Below, one piece after another: positions 28,408 through 37,985 of a DNA stretch of 64,000 nucleotides. The notes beneath the pieces were generated by a model. That model had not been told where the DNA came from and searched no databases. It worked only from the letters and a program-made list of their open reading frames with translations. The stretch's first letter is position 1. Each line of letters begins with the position of its first letter. The stretch spans positions 62,001-126,000 of the forward strand of contig JAOLBK010000001.1 of the NCBI GenBank assembly GCA_028339155.1, given 5' to 3'. This DNA is from Litorivicinus sp. GTDB taxonomy: Bacteria > Pseudomonadota > Gammaproteobacteria > Pseudomonadales > Litorivicinaceae. The translations under genes were made by a program, and so were the position numbers.

Positions 28408-29435
28408 CGGCCCATGGGATGCCCCGCAAGCCCCATAAAAAGGTCTTTGACCATTAACCACGGCGGTTCTCTACTCGCACCTTTTATTGCACGATCTGTG
28501 TCTTGGCACAAGGTTAGTAATTTTCTCAGATGCAGAAGAGGCAGGCGAGCAACAACGCTACGAACTAGTTTCTTCCGTGACGCCCAGATTCGTAGAGCAC
28601 TAATGGCTTCGTGGTCTGACTCGCCTCTGTCCATGCGATAGCGAATTTGTAATAGAACATCGAGCTCTCGCGAGATTGCCCAGAGGGCTGACATGGCATC
28701 GACTCCTTGAGATTGGAAAGCATCAATTATTTTATTTATGCTTGAAAGGTCTCTATTCAGAGCGCAGTCCACCAAGTCATAAACGGTGTACCGTGCACTC
28801 TGTGTTAGCGCTCCCATAATTTCATCTAGACTGATGTGAGAGTCTTTTGTGCAATCAGTTTTTGTGAGCTTTAGGCGCTCAATGACTTGTCCTGTGGCCA
28901 ATAAATTACCCTCTGTATGAGAGGTAATTGCTACTTTAGCCTCAGCTTCAAGGATTAGGTGATTGCGCGCTAATTCATCGTCGAGCCATCGAGTAAATCG
29001 ATAGGTTGGAATTCGAGCGGCTTCAATTAAGTGCTCTACTTGATTGAGAGATTTAACCCATTCCGCTGATTGCTCTCCTTTACCAAGATTTGGCCCGAGC
29101 ACCAGCAGGCATTTGTCTTCTGGTGGATGAGTGATCCAAGTCATTAGGGTTTTCCGTAATTGAGAATCAATGGTGCCGCGGTGCAGGCGCAGCTCAACGA
29201 GTGATAAATCCGAAAATAAGGACAATGTATCCAGGTGGTTAAGGAGGCGGCCGGCTGGGTCTGTCTCCAATTGATCGATAACAATACGCTCAAAAAACCC
29301 ATTAATACGGCCTTGTTTTCGCCATGAATCGGCAATTCGTGTAAGGAAAAATGGTTCGTCTCCTAAAAGTGCGGTGACAGGCCAAAGTGTATCTTTCCAA
29401 ACGTGACTATCAAACTCAGAGGCTTTTATGGCCAT
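28404..29435 (-). CDS. holA: DNA polymerase III delta subunit
   Basis: Clamp-loader subunit that opens the beta sliding clamp. 343 residues, normal for HolA. The N-terminal AAA-like domain starts TLWPVTALLGDEPFFLTRIADSWRK with the LLGDEPF signature. The C-terminal collar domain contains MSALWAISRELDVLLQIRYRMD and the SREPPWLMVKDLFMGLAG end. Walker motifs are absent, as expected for delta. The gene is 3 bases downstream of lptE, continuing the leuS-lptE-holA order. Confidence 0.95.
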   Translation of the reverse strand: MAIKASEFDSHVWKDTLWPVTALLGDEPFFLTRIADSWRKQGRINGFFERIVIDQLETDPAGRLLNHLDTLSLFSDLSLVELRLHRGTIDSQLRKTLMTWITHPPEDKCLLVLGPNLGKGEQSAEWVKSLNQVEHLIEAARIPTYRFTRWLDDELARNHLILEAEAKVAITSHTEGNLLATGQVIERLKLTKTDCTKDSHISLDEIMGALTQSARYTVYDLVDCALNRDLSSINKIIDAFQSQGVDAMSALWAISRELDVLLQIRYRMDRGESDHEAISALRIWASRKKLVRSVVARLPLLHLRKLLTLCQDTDRAIKGASREPPWLMVKDLFMGLAGHPMGR

Positions 29436-29438
29436 TAC

Positions 29439-29933
29439 TCAATTAGCCTTGCCATAACGTGCTCGAATAGACGGAATAATTTGCCTTAAAAGGTCTATTT
29501 CAAGCGAGCGGCGAAATTGTTCAATCCGCTGATCTTCGGCTGAATTATTCGAACCTGAGTCTAAATAAATAAGGCTCGATTTAATTATTGTTTCTGGGAT
29601 TAGCGTGGTCAGATTTGAAGTAATAAGGCTATAGGTTATTTTCAAAGATAGCTCCGTCTGGTCACCTCCAGAGATTGATCCTAAGATGCGTTTTGATGCT
29701 ATTGGTGGGGTCAGCTTAAGCGTATGTTTAGCATTTCGCTCGACAACTTTGGTTCCTTGATTTTTCATCTGCCGGATCAAATTTTTGATAAATGGTGAGA
29801 ACTGATCTGTGGTGTCAATTTGAAGAGACTCGGGCATTGAGCCTGCGAGTAGATTGCTATCTTTTAAGCGAAATCCGCATCCATTTAATGCGAATGGCAT
29901 GAGACCAATCAGAAGATTACGGCGAGATATCAT
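29439..29933 (-). CDS. lptE: LPS-assembly lipoprotein LptE
   Basis: Outer-membrane lipoprotein that plugs LptD and helps insert lipopolysaccharide. The signal peptide ends in LNGC (Cys19) and is followed by [10 protein letters not shown], the typical GCGFRLR start of mature LptE. The rest is the divergent mixed alpha/beta domain (164 residues). It overlaps leuS by 4 bases and precedes holA, the conserved leuS-lptE-holA order, which supports the call despite low sequence conservation. Confidence 0.93.
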   Translation of the reverse strand: MISRRNLLIGLMPFALNGCGFRLKDSNLLAGSMPESLQIDTTDQFSPFIKNLIRQMKNQGTKVVERNAKHTLKLTPPIASKRILGSISGGDQTELSLKITYSLITSNLTTLIPETIIKSSLIYLDSGSNNSAEDQRIEQFRRSLEIDLLRQIIPSIRARYGKAN

Positions 29934-32398
29934 GCTTGGGTCACCACAAAGTTGACTAATTTATGCGGCACAACGATAACCTTATTTTCAACCATGCCGT
30001 CTAAGAATTTTGAGACCTGAGAATCTTGCCTTGCAAGGTAGAGTACTTCTTCCTTGTCGGCATCAGCCGGAACTTCGATCCTCGATCGGAGCTTGCCGTT
30101 GACCTGGACCACGATAGTTAATGTATTTCGAACTAACGCTTCTTTTCGGACGTCTGGCCAGGCCGCGCGCACTAAAACGTCCGAATGCCCTAGTGTTTGC
30201 CAAAGATGTTCACAAAGGTGGGGCGTGATTGGTGACAAAAGAATTACTATTGATTCAATCGTTTCCGATATGACAAGCTGATCAGAAGGTTCGATTACTT
30301 CGAATTTCGTTGCCTGATTGGTTAGCTCCATAATGGATGCGATAGCAGTATTGAAATGATAGCGTCGTCCGATGTCATCTGACACTTTTGCGATCGTTTC
30401 ATGCAGTTTTCGGTAAAGGTCAATTGCCGGCACTGATAACTGAGCAAGATTTATGAGCACGTTTGGCTGATGCTGCCCGGACAAGACATGCTCATTCACT
30501 AGTTTATATATGCGCTTTAAGAAGCGGTGTGCACCAGAAACGCCATCGTCAGACCATTCCAGTGATAATTCTGGAGGAGCTGCAAACATCATAAAGAGAC
30601 GGACGGTGTCTGCACCGTATTGGTTGATCAATTCTTGTGGATCAACTGTGTTGCCTTTCGATTTGGACATTTTCGAGCCATCTTTCAGTACCATGCCTTG
30701 AGTTAGTAATTTCTGGAATGGTTCTGCACTCTTAACAAGACCAAGATCTTTCAAAAGTTTATGGAAAAAACGAGCGTATAAAAGGTGTAGGATTGCGTGT
30801 TCAATGCCGCCAATATAGAGATCAACAGGAAGCCAGTAGTTGGCATTTTTGTCCAGCATAGAATTGCTTGAGTATGCACTTGCAAATCGTGCGTAGTACC
30901 AACTTGACTCCATGAATGTATCAAATGTATCGGTTTCACGCTTCGCCGGCCGACCCGTTTCGGGGTCCGTTGTCTGGATAAAATCATCACGTTGGGCTAG
31001 TGGATTTCCAGAACCATTGACGACTACGTCCTCAGGTAGAAGAACGGGCAAGTGCTCATCACGTACGGTTTTTAAGCCCTCGTCAGTGTGTATTACCGGT
31101 ATTGGGCAACCCCAGTAACGTTGTCGCCCGATACCCCAATCTCGAAGTCTATATTTGGTAGTGGCACGGCCAATGGCTTTTTTTTCTAGAGCTTTAGTAA
31201 CAGCTTGAAAGGCATCCGCAAAATCTAGACCATTGAATTGGCTGGAGTTGATGGTGATGCCAGTTTTTTCACACCAAGCGGCTTTACTTATGTCATAGCT
31301 GTGATCTTCGGTGATTGGCTCAATCACTGGGCGAATCGGAAGACCGTACTCTTTTGCAAATTCCCAGTCACGCTGATCATGTGCAGGCACTGCCATGACG
31401 GCTCCTGAGCCATAATCCATGAGGACGAAATTAGCGATCCAGATTGGGACTTCTTTATGTGTCAGCGGATGAATCGCGTATTCCCCTGTTGACATGCCCA
31501 CTTTAGGGGCTTGAGCTAGATCTGCCTCTGATACGGAACTGCGACCACATTCTTTTATGAATTGGGCAATTTCAGGTCGAGTTTTCGCTACCTGCATCGC
31601 GATAGGATGTTGGATGGCAATAGCAACGTAGGTGATCCCCATGATTGTGTCTGGGCGCGTGGTGTAAACCTCTAGCTTGTCTCTACTGCCTTTTAGTGAA
31701 AAGCTAAATTCAACACCTTGACTTCGGCCGATCCAATTTTTTTGCATCGTCTTGACTTGCTCTGGCCAGTCAACATCGTCTAAGTCATCTAGTAGTTGAT
31801 CTGCATAGTCCGTGATTTTTATAAACCATTGATCGATTTCACGCTGTTCAATTAGGGCCCCTGAACGCCAGCCTCTGCCGTCGACAACTTGCTCATTGGC
31901 GAGTACGGTTTGATCGACTGGGTCCCAGTTTACGCGCGCCTTTTTTCGGTAGGCGAGGCCTGTCTTGACCATTCTTGTAAAAAGCCATTGTTCCCAGCGG
32001 TAGTATTCTGGTGTGCAAGTTGCCAGTTCGCGGTCCCAGTCGTAACCAAACCCAAGCCGTTTTAACTGCTCGCGCATGTAATTGATGTTTTCGTAGGTCC
32101 ATGCTGCTGGAGGTAACTGATTTTTTATAGCCGCATTTTCTGCTGGCATGCCAAAGGCATCCCAGCCCATCGGCTGCAGTACATTGAATCCTTTCATTGT
32201 CATAAATCGACTGATGACGTCACCAATCGTATAATTTCTGACATGCCCCATGTGTAGCCGACCTGATGGATAGGGAAACATGCACAAACAATAAAATTTG
32301 GGTTTGTCCGGATCTTCGGTGATCTTGAATGTCTGTCGGTTTTGCCAATATTGCTGGATTTCCGGTTCGATCACTTCGGGTTGGTACTCGCGCTCCAT
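29930..32398 (-). CDS. leuS: leucyl-tRNA synthetase
   Basis: Class Ia synthetase of 822 residues. HIGH motif in [16 protein letters not shown] (about residues 42-57), CP1 editing domain containing TTRPDTIMG and [11 protein letters not shown], the ASSWYY-type motif (MESSWYYAR), and [12 protein letters not shown] for the second catalytic motif, followed by the anticodon-binding and C-terminal domains. Start ATG at 32398; the 86-bp gap to lnt upstream probably holds its promoter. Confidence 0.98.
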   Translation of the reverse strand: MEREYQPEVIEPEIQQYWQNRQTFKITEDPDKPKFYCLCMFPYPSGRLHMGHVRNYTIGDVISRFMTMKGFNVLQPMGWDAFGMPAENAAIKNQLPPAAWTYENINYMREQLKRLGFGYDWDRELATCTPEYYRWEQWLFTRMVKTGLAYRKKARVNWDPVDQTVLANEQVVDGRGWRSGALIEQREIDQWFIKITDYADQLLDDLDDVDWPEQVKTMQKNWIGRSQGVEFSFSLKGSRDKLEVYTTRPDTIMGITYVAIAIQHPIAMQVAKTRPEIAQFIKECGRSSVSEADLAQAPKVGMSTGEYAIHPLTHKEVPIWIANFVLMDYGSGAVMAVPAHDQRDWEFAKEYGLPIRPVIEPITEDHSYDISKAAWCEKTGITINSSQFNGLDFADAFQAVTKALEKKAIGRATTKYRLRDWGIGRQRYWGCPIPVIHTDEGLKTVRDEHLPVLLPEDVVVNGSGNPLAQRDDFIQTTDPETGRPAKRETDTFDTFMESSWYYARFASAYSSNSMLDKNANYWLPVDLYIGGIEHAILHLLYARFFHKLLKDLGLVKSAEPFQKLLTQGMVLKDGSKMSKSKGNTVDPQELINQYGADTVRLFMMFAAPPELSLEWSDDGVSGAHRFLKRIYKLVNEHVLSGQHQPNVLINLAQLSVPAIDLYRKLHETIAKVSDDIGRRYHFNTAIASIMELTNQATKFEVIEPSDQLVISETIESIVILLSPITPHLCEHLWQTLGHSDVLVRAAWPDVRKEALVRNTLTIVVQVNGKLRSRIEVPADADKEEVLYLARQDSQVSKFLDGMVENKVIVVPHKLVNFVVTQA

Positions 32399-32484
32399 GA
32401 ACTCTAAATATCCCTTGATTTTAAAAGTGTAAAGGATAGCCTTTCAGGCGTAGCCCCGTAAGTCTTGAGGCCAAAAAGAACCAT

Positions 32485-33951
32485 TTATTGATGTAATGTA
32501 GCCGTATTTTTTCGGGTCAGTGCCAAAATAATGATCAGGAGAATGATCAGAGGGCCCTCTCCCGCCTTGGAATATGGTGTGACTGTATTTGCTGGAAAAA
32601 CGTTTGCGATTAGGAGACCCCTTTGGAATCGAGGTAATTGTTCCGTAATTTTGCCTCTTGCATCGATAAAGGCGGTGAGACCATCGTTGGTTGCTCGAAT
32701 CACCGGTTTCCCCAATTCTCGAGCGCGAATTCGTGCGATCTGAAGATGCTGACTGGGGCCGATAGAGTTTCCGAACCATGTATCATTGGATACCGTCAAA
32801 ATCAGGTTGGCCTCACTGCTCTGAGAACGGGCGAGTTTAGTGTAGGCAATTTCGTAACAGATTAAAGGAGCGATTGCTAACTCATTGTGGGTGAGCAGCC
32901 CTCGGCGGGAGCCGCGAACTATTGTCGACATAGGCAAGTCAAAAAAAGTTATCAAGCCGCGAAATAAAGCCTCCAAGGGAACATACTCTCCAAAGGGAAC
33001 TAGACGGGTTTTGTCATATGTGCCGTTTCCTAATCCCAGCGCAATCAATCGGTTGGTATAACGTCCAGCTTCCTTCCCTAGCGCGCCAGTTATCAGTGTT
33101 TGTTTGGAAGCAGTTAGGTGGGTATCAAGGTCAGGTAAAACCTTGTACACATCCAATTCTGTCATTGGTAGGGCGGTTTCTGGCCAAATAATAAGTTGCA
33201 CATCAGAACTGGGTAGGCCCTGTGTCATGTGCGTTGCAATGATTTCTTTTTGATGCTCAATTTTCCATTTTTTTGATTGGTCAATGACTGGCTGCCAAAG
33301 TCCGACCTTGGTTCCTTGAGCAAACGTTTTCGGCGTGAATTGGCTATCAAGAAATATCCCAAATAACGGGATGAAAATGGATAGCAGGGCCGGCTGCCAT
33401 GTCCCGCTCCGAAGCCCTGCAACAATTCCACCCGCTGTTAAAGCAATTAGTGCAGTCACGCCAAAGGCGCCAAACCAGGATAGATATCCTTCGAAGGGAC
33501 TATCAAGAGCAGAATAACCTATCAAAAGCCATGGAAAGCCGGTTAAGAACCAGCTTCTAAGTACTTCCATTGTGACCCATGATGCCGTTAAGAGCATTAT
33601 TTCGCCCACAGGCCCTTGCCATCTTCGTCGTAAAGAGCCAAAAAATAATGAAGCGAGGCCTGGGAAAGCAGCAAGCCCTGCCACAAAAATAGATGTCATC
33701 AGCAAGGCCAGCGGCCAAGACGTCCCGCCATGATCTATCATGCTTACCGAAATCCAAGACACGCCGCTACCAAATAACCCTACGCCGAATAGAAATCCAG
33801 TTAAAAAGCGGGGTGATTGTATGGTTAGCCACATCCAAAGTATTAGGCTTAGTGTGGCGAATGGCCAATATTCGAAAGGGGCAAAAGACAGTGTGCCAAG
33901 GGCCCCTGCTGCCGGAGCGAAGATCCAATTAAAGCGAAGTGCTAGGCTCAT
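32485..33951 (-). CDS. lnt: apolipoprotein N-acyltransferase
   Basis: Inner-membrane enzyme that adds the third acyl chain to lipoproteins. The N-terminal third has about six membrane segments; the periplasmic nitrilase-fold domain has the catalytic triad Glu in IIWPETALP, Lys in YDKTRLVPFGEYVP and Cys in PLICYEIAYTKL, and a last membrane segment lies near the C-terminus. 488 residues is normal. It overlaps the corC end by 23 bases, so corC-lnt are coupled as in E. coli. Confidence 0.96.
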   Translation of the reverse strand: MSLALRFNWIFAPAAGALGTLSFAPFEYWPFATLSLILWMWLTIQSPRFLTGFLFGVGLFGSGVSWISVSMIDHGGTSWPLALLMTSIFVAGLAAFPGLASLFFGSLRRRWQGPVGEIMLLTASWVTMEVLRSWFLTGFPWLLIGYSALDSPFEGYLSWFGAFGVTALIALTAGGIVAGLRSGTWQPALLSIFIPLFGIFLDSQFTPKTFAQGTKVGLWQPVIDQSKKWKIEHQKEIIATHMTQGLPSSDVQLIIWPETALPMTELDVYKVLPDLDTHLTASKQTLITGALGKEAGRYTNRLIALGLGNGTYDKTRLVPFGEYVPLEALFRGLITFFDLPMSTIVRGSRRGLLTHNELAIAPLICYEIAYTKLARSQSSEANLILTVSNDTWFGNSIGPSQHLQIARIRARELGKPVIRATNDGLTAFIDARGKITEQLPRFQRGLLIANVFPANTVTPYSKAGEGPLIILLIIILALTRKNTATLHQ

Positions 33952-34786
33952 GAGGACGTACTTCGAGTAGCCGAATTTTTCGGCTATCTGAATTCAAGAC
34001 GATAAAATCAAGCATTTCTATTGTTGTAATTTCACCGCGGGACGGCAGGTGTCCGAATGCATGTGTTACAAAGCCGCCGATAGTATCGAACTCCTCATCG
34101 GAAAAATTTGTACCAAACTCGTCGTTAAAATCGTCGATTTCAGTTATCGCTTTAACCAGACTTGCACCGCTAGTTTGATGCCTAACGTTTAGGTCTTCAT
34201 CGTGATCATGCTCGTCCTCAATTTCACCGACAATCTGCTCGAGTACGTCTTCAATCGTTATCAGACCTGTGACATCGCCGTATTCGCCAATGACAACGGC
34301 CATGTGCGCTCGATTATCACGAAACTCTTTCAGTAATTGATCCAGTCGCTTGCTCTCAGGAACGCGACGTACTGGACGTGTTACTTCTTTAATTTCAAAT
34401 TTTTCAAGATCTTGGCTAATTAGAAAGGGGAGTAAATCTTTAGCGAGTATAATGCCCACCACCTCACTGGACTGCTCCCCGAGTACTGGAAACCTTGAGT
34501 GGGCTGACTCGATCACGCGGGGCAGAAATTCGTCTGGTCGCTCATCGATTCGGATCGCTGTCATCTGTGTCCGCGGAATCATGACTTCTCGCACTTGCAT
34601 ATCCGAGACAGCCAATGCGCCTTCTAGAATGGCAAGAGTTTCTTGATTAAATAGCCCACGGTTTCTTGCATCCCTTAGTTCATCAATCACCTCTATTTTA
34701 TTCTCAGCTTCACCTGAAATGACGCTGGTTAATCGAGTGAACCAAGACTTGGATTCGTGCTTTTCTCGACTTCGTCCGTCGTTCAT
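33929..34786 (-). CDS. corC: CBS-domain transporter-associated protein CorC
   Basis: Cytoplasmic protein linked to magnesium/cobalt efflux (YbeX/CorC). 285 residues: N-terminal EGALAVSDMQVREVMIPRTQM, two CBS domains (about 70-190), then the CorC_HlyC C-terminal domain (TIGGFVTHAFGHLPSRGE). No membrane segments, as expected. It overlaps ybeY by 4 bases and lnt by 23, within the miaB-phoH-ybeY-corC-lnt cluster. Confidence 0.95.
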   Translation of the reverse strand: MNDGRSREKHESKSWFTRLTSVISGEAENKIEVIDELRDARNRGLFNQETLAILEGALAVSDMQVREVMIPRTQMTAIRIDERPDEFLPRVIESAHSRFPVLGEQSSEVVGIILAKDLLPFLISQDLEKFEIKEVTRPVRRVPESKRLDQLLKEFRDNRAHMAVVIGEYGDVTGLITIEDVLEQIVGEIEDEHDHDEDLNVRHQTSGASLVKAITEIDDFNDEFGTNFSDEEFDTIGGFVTHAFGHLPSRGEITTIEMLDFIVLNSDSRKIRLLEVRPHEPSTSL

Positions 34787-35250
34787 GGACTTTGTGTATC
34801 CTGGCTGAGATAAGGATTAGGATAGCCGAGTTTGTGGAGAATGCTGATTTCTTCTGCCTCCATTTTTTTTGCATCGCTGTCTGTCATGTGATCCCAGCCC
34901 AATAGGTGAAGTACCCCATGTGCAACGAGATGTGCTGAATGCTGCATGATCGTTTTGTTTTGTATGTGGGCTTCTTCTCTGATAACTGGCCAGCAGAGCA
35001 CGATGTCTCCGAGTATTTTTTTGCCTTCGAGCAATTCTAAATCAGCGGGAAATGATAAGACATTAGTGGCACTATTCTTGTGTCGATAAATACGGTTGAG
35101 CTCACAGGCTTCATCTCGACAGACTACTCGAATTGCAATTTCATAGTCTTGCTGAAAACCTATTGCATCAAGCGTGGATTGAACCCAATTGTTGACGGAA
35201 TCAGCGGAAAAAGATGCTTCTTTTGTAACGTCCTCGAAATCAACGTTCAT
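34783..35250 (-). CDS. ybeY: endoribonuclease YbeY
   Basis: Metal-dependent RNase for 16S rRNA 3'-end maturation and ribosome quality control. The zinc signature H-x3-H-x5-H appears as HGVLHLLGWDH, preceded by TNVLSFPAD and LGDIVLC. Start ATG 35250 (155 residues) is chosen because AAGG lies 6-9 nt upstream within the phoH end; an earlier ATG at 35271 is possible. It overlaps phoH by 11 bases. Confidence 0.95.
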   Translation of the reverse strand: MNVDFEDVTKEASFSADSVNNWVQSTLDAIGFQQDYEIAIRVVCRDEACELNRIYRHKNSATNVLSFPADLELLEGKKILGDIVLCWPVIREEAHIQNKTIMQHSAHLVAHGVLHLLGWDHMTDSDAKKMEAEEISILHKLGYPNPYLSQDTQSP

Positions 35251-36184
35251 CTCTGGCCTTGTCGTAAGCATCTACTATTCGCCCAACTAATGGGTGGCGG
35301 ACCACGTCCTTGTAGTTGAATTTCGTCATGGAAATTCCTTCTACTAAGCCCAAGACCTGGACAGCATCCATAAGTCCGGAGTCTTTCTTTTGTGGTAAAT
35401 CAACTTGGCTCGGATCGCCGGTAATGACTGCAGTTGATCCAAATCCTAAACGTGTCAGAAACATCTTCATCTGCTCTCGAGTAGTATTTTGGCTTTCATC
35501 GAGGATGATGAAACTATGGTTGAGCGTTCGTCCGCGCATATAAGCTAGCGGTGCAATCTCGATTATTTGCCGCTCAAGCAGCTTGCTGACCTTATCTGAG
35601 CCCAGCATTTCATACAATGCATCGTAGAGAGGACGTAGATACGGATCGATTTTTTGGGCTAAGTCGCCAGGCAAAAAGCCAAGCCGTTCTCCAGCTTCTA
35701 CAGCGGGACGGACCAGTACAATCCGTTCCACCTGATCTTTTCTGAGCGCATCTACAGCGCAAGCGACTGCAAGCCATGTTTTTCCGGTACCGGCAGGACC
35801 AATGCCAAAATTGACATCATGACTTCGAATTGCTTCGACATAAAGTTTCTGGTGCTTACCCCGCGGCTTGATTTTTAATTTTGGTGTATGAATTTCGATA
35901 TGGTAGTGATTATTTGATTGGGAGGCTGATAACCCCTGGAGATGTAAGTGCACAGTATCATCTGACAGTTCGATGTCACGAGTTTCTCGATAGAGCTGGT
36001 CTAATAATTGAGTACAGGTTTTCGTTGCTTCCTCTTGGCCTTCAATCTCAAAATGATTGCCTCGATTTCGAATGACGACTGGAAGCCTTGATTCAATCAA
36101 TTTTAAATGTGAATTGTGACGTCCACACAAAGAGCCGAGTCTCCGTGCATCATTTGGCTCTAGTAAAAACTGTCGAACGCTCAC
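35240..36184 (-). CDS. phoH: PhoH-family ATPase
   Basis: YbeZ/PhoH-like P-loop ATPase, partner of YbeY in RNA metabolism. Walker A is GPAGTGKTWLAVACA (about residue 145), with VRPAVEAGERLGFLPGD and the Walker B-like FIILDESQNTTREQMKMFLTRLG; 314 residues. Its GTG start at 36184 overlaps the miaB stop by one base. The miaB-phoH-ybeY-corC-lnt order is the conserved gammaproteobacterial one. Confidence 0.96.
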   Translation of the reverse strand: MSVRQFLLEPNDARRLGSLCGRHNSHLKLIESRLPVVIRNRGNHFEIEGQEEATKTCTQLLDQLYRETRDIELSDDTVHLHLQGLSASQSNNHYHIEIHTPKLKIKPRGKHQKLYVEAIRSHDVNFGIGPAGTGKTWLAVACAVDALRKDQVERIVLVRPAVEAGERLGFLPGDLAQKIDPYLRPLYDALYEMLGSDKVSKLLERQIIEIAPLAYMRGRTLNHSFIILDESQNTTREQMKMFLTRLGFGSTAVITGDPSQVDLPQKKDSGLMDAVQVLGLVEGISMTKFNYKDVVRHPLVGRIVDAYDKARDER

Positions 36185-37524
36185 TACCAGGGGGCTCTAT
36201 CTGTCATTTGGCCGCGTAGTGAATTTGTGTATGCTTCCGTTATTTCGCATTCTACAAATTGTCCTACTAAGTCAACTTTAGGTGGCTTGAAGTTTACGAC
36301 GCGGTTGTTCTCAGTTCGGCCTGACAGTTCGCTGGGATCTTTTTTGGAGGTGCCGGTTACTAGAACTGACTCAAAATTCCCCACCATTTGACGACTGATT
36401 TGCTGAGCATGTTGAGCAATTTGTGACTGCAGGATGGTTAGCCGATTTTTTTTCTGAGCCATCGTTATAGAGTCCTCTAGTTCGGCTGCTGGTGTTCCGG
36501 GCCTTGAGGAATATATGAAACTGAAGCTGTTATCAAAGCCAATATCATTTATTAGCTCCATAGTTTTCTCGAAATCTTTATCGGTTTCACCTGGGAAACC
36601 AATTATGAAATCAGAGGATAAACTGATGCCTGGCCGCGCTTCTTTTATTTTTCTAATTTTTGCTTTGTATTCGAGTGCGGTGTGCCCGCGCTTCATGGCT
36701 GCTAGAATGCGATCAGAGCCGGACTGGACCGGCAAATGCAGGTGGCCAACCAGTTTCGGTACATCTTTAAAACATTCAATCAACGCGTCGGAAAATTCAA
36801 CTGGGTGACTTGTAGTAAAACGGATGCGTTCAACTTCTGAAATTTCCGCGATGATCCGGATGAGATCTGCAAGGTCGGCTATGTCGCCGTCATCGGTCTC
36901 GCCACGATAAGAGTTGACGTTTTGTCCTAATAAGTGAATTTCCCTGGCGCCTTGTTCGATATTGGCGAGTACTTCCTGCAGAACATTGCTGAGGGGCCGG
37001 CTAATTTCCTCGCCACGAGTGTACGGTACGACGCAAAATGTACAGTATTTGCTGCACCCTTCAATAATGCTAACAAAGGCGCTTGGACCGTCTAGTTTTG
37101 GCTCAGGCAAGAGATCGAATTTCTCGATTTCGGGGAAGCTGATGTCTACTTGTGCCTTGCCCTCGGTTTTTCTTGCCTCGAGCATTTGCGGGAGCCTATG
37201 AAGTGTTTGGGGGCCAAAGACCAAGTCGACGAATGGTGCTCTCTCCCGGATGGCACTACCTTCTTGCGACGCGACGCAGCCGCCAACACCGATAATAAGG
37301 CTTGGATTTTTTTCCTTAAGCGCCTTGTATCGTCCAAGCTCTGAAAACACCTTCTCTTGGGCCTTTTCGCGGATCGAACAAGTATTAATTAGGATGACCT
37401 GTGCGTCGTCTGCGTTTGAAGTGATCTCGAGGGCATGACTATCTTTTAAAAGGTCAGCCATGCGGTTTGAATCGTATTCGTTCATCTGACAGCCGTGCGT
37501 CTTTATGAAGAGCTTTGCGGTCAT
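36184..37524 (-). CDS. miaB: tRNA-2-methylthio-N6-dimethylallyladenosine synthase
   Basis: Radical-SAM methylthiotransferase acting on i6A37 of tRNA. The N-terminal UPF0004 domain has three cluster Cys ([30 protein letters not shown]), the radical-SAM motif is [15 protein letters not shown], and a C-terminal TRAM domain binds RNA (about residues 375-440). 446 residues is normal. It is divergent from the DUF1820 gene, with a 119-bp promoter region between. Confidence 0.97.
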   Translation of the reverse strand: MTAKLFIKTHGCQMNEYDSNRMADLLKDSHALEITSNADDAQVILINTCSIREKAQEKVFSELGRYKALKEKNPSLIIGVGGCVASQEGSAIRERAPFVDLVFGPQTLHRLPQMLEARKTEGKAQVDISFPEIEKFDLLPEPKLDGPSAFVSIIEGCSKYCTFCVVPYTRGEEISRPLSNVLQEVLANIEQGAREIHLLGQNVNSYRGETDDGDIADLADLIRIIAEISEVERIRFTTSHPVEFSDALIECFKDVPKLVGHLHLPVQSGSDRILAAMKRGHTALEYKAKIRKIKEARPGISLSSDFIIGFPGETDKDFEKTMELINDIGFDNSFSFIYSSRPGTPAAELEDSITMAQKKNRLTILQSQIAQHAQQISRQMVGNFESVLVTGTSKKDPSELSGRTENNRVVNFKPPKVDLVGQFVECEITEAYTNSLRGQMTDRAPW

Positions 37525-37643
37525 CCAATTTCCTCTGGTCGTGGGCGCGCGAGTATATTCTGAAGTGCTTGAAATTGCACGAGCGTTCTTGACGAGACGC
37601 TGAAACAGGGACAGACTCTTTTGCCTCTCAATTGAGGATCATG

Positions 37644-37985
37644 ATGAGCAAAACTTCCGACCCTATTTTTCGAGTGCAGTTTGTGAGCCAAGACAAGGTT
37701 TACGAAGTGTTTGCTAAGCAAATTTACTCCAGTGATCTTTATGGATTTGTCGAGGTCGAGGAGTTTGTATTCGGCGAACGCAGTGGCCTTCTGGTGGATC
37801 CGGCTGAAGAAAAACTCAAAGCAGAATTCCAGGGTGTGAAACGCAGTTACATTCCAATGCATGCAGTTATCCGTATTGATGAAGTGGAAGATCCCGGTCC
37901 GGCTAAGATGAGGGACAGCCGAGTGAGTACGGTCACACCACTGGCTATGGTTCCTCATCCTAGGGTTCCGCGAGATGCGGATTAA
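37644..37985 (+). CDS. DUF1820 family protein
   Basis: Small protein (113 residues from ATG 37644) of a gammaproteobacterial family of unknown function. It contains VYEVFAKQIYSSDLYGFVEVEEFVFGE and KAEFQGVKRSYIPMHAVIRIDEVE, which are well conserved in pseudomonads, where the gene also sits next to miaB. Start ATG 37644 gives a 6-nt spacing from GAGG; ATG 37641 and TTG 37632 are possible alternatives. It converges on prc with a 26-base overlap. Confidence 0.85.
   Translation: MSKTSDPIFRVQFVSQDKVYEVFAKQIYSSDLYGFVEVEEFVFGERSGLLVDPAEEKLKAEFQGVKRSYIPMHAVIRIDEVEDPGPAKMRDSRVSTVTPLAMVPHPRVPRDAD

Noticed and set aside
32444-32779. Minus-strand frame of 111 codons overlapping the 3' end of lnt
   Set aside because: It is out of frame with lnt, whose conserved catalytic region and C-terminal membrane segment explain this DNA.
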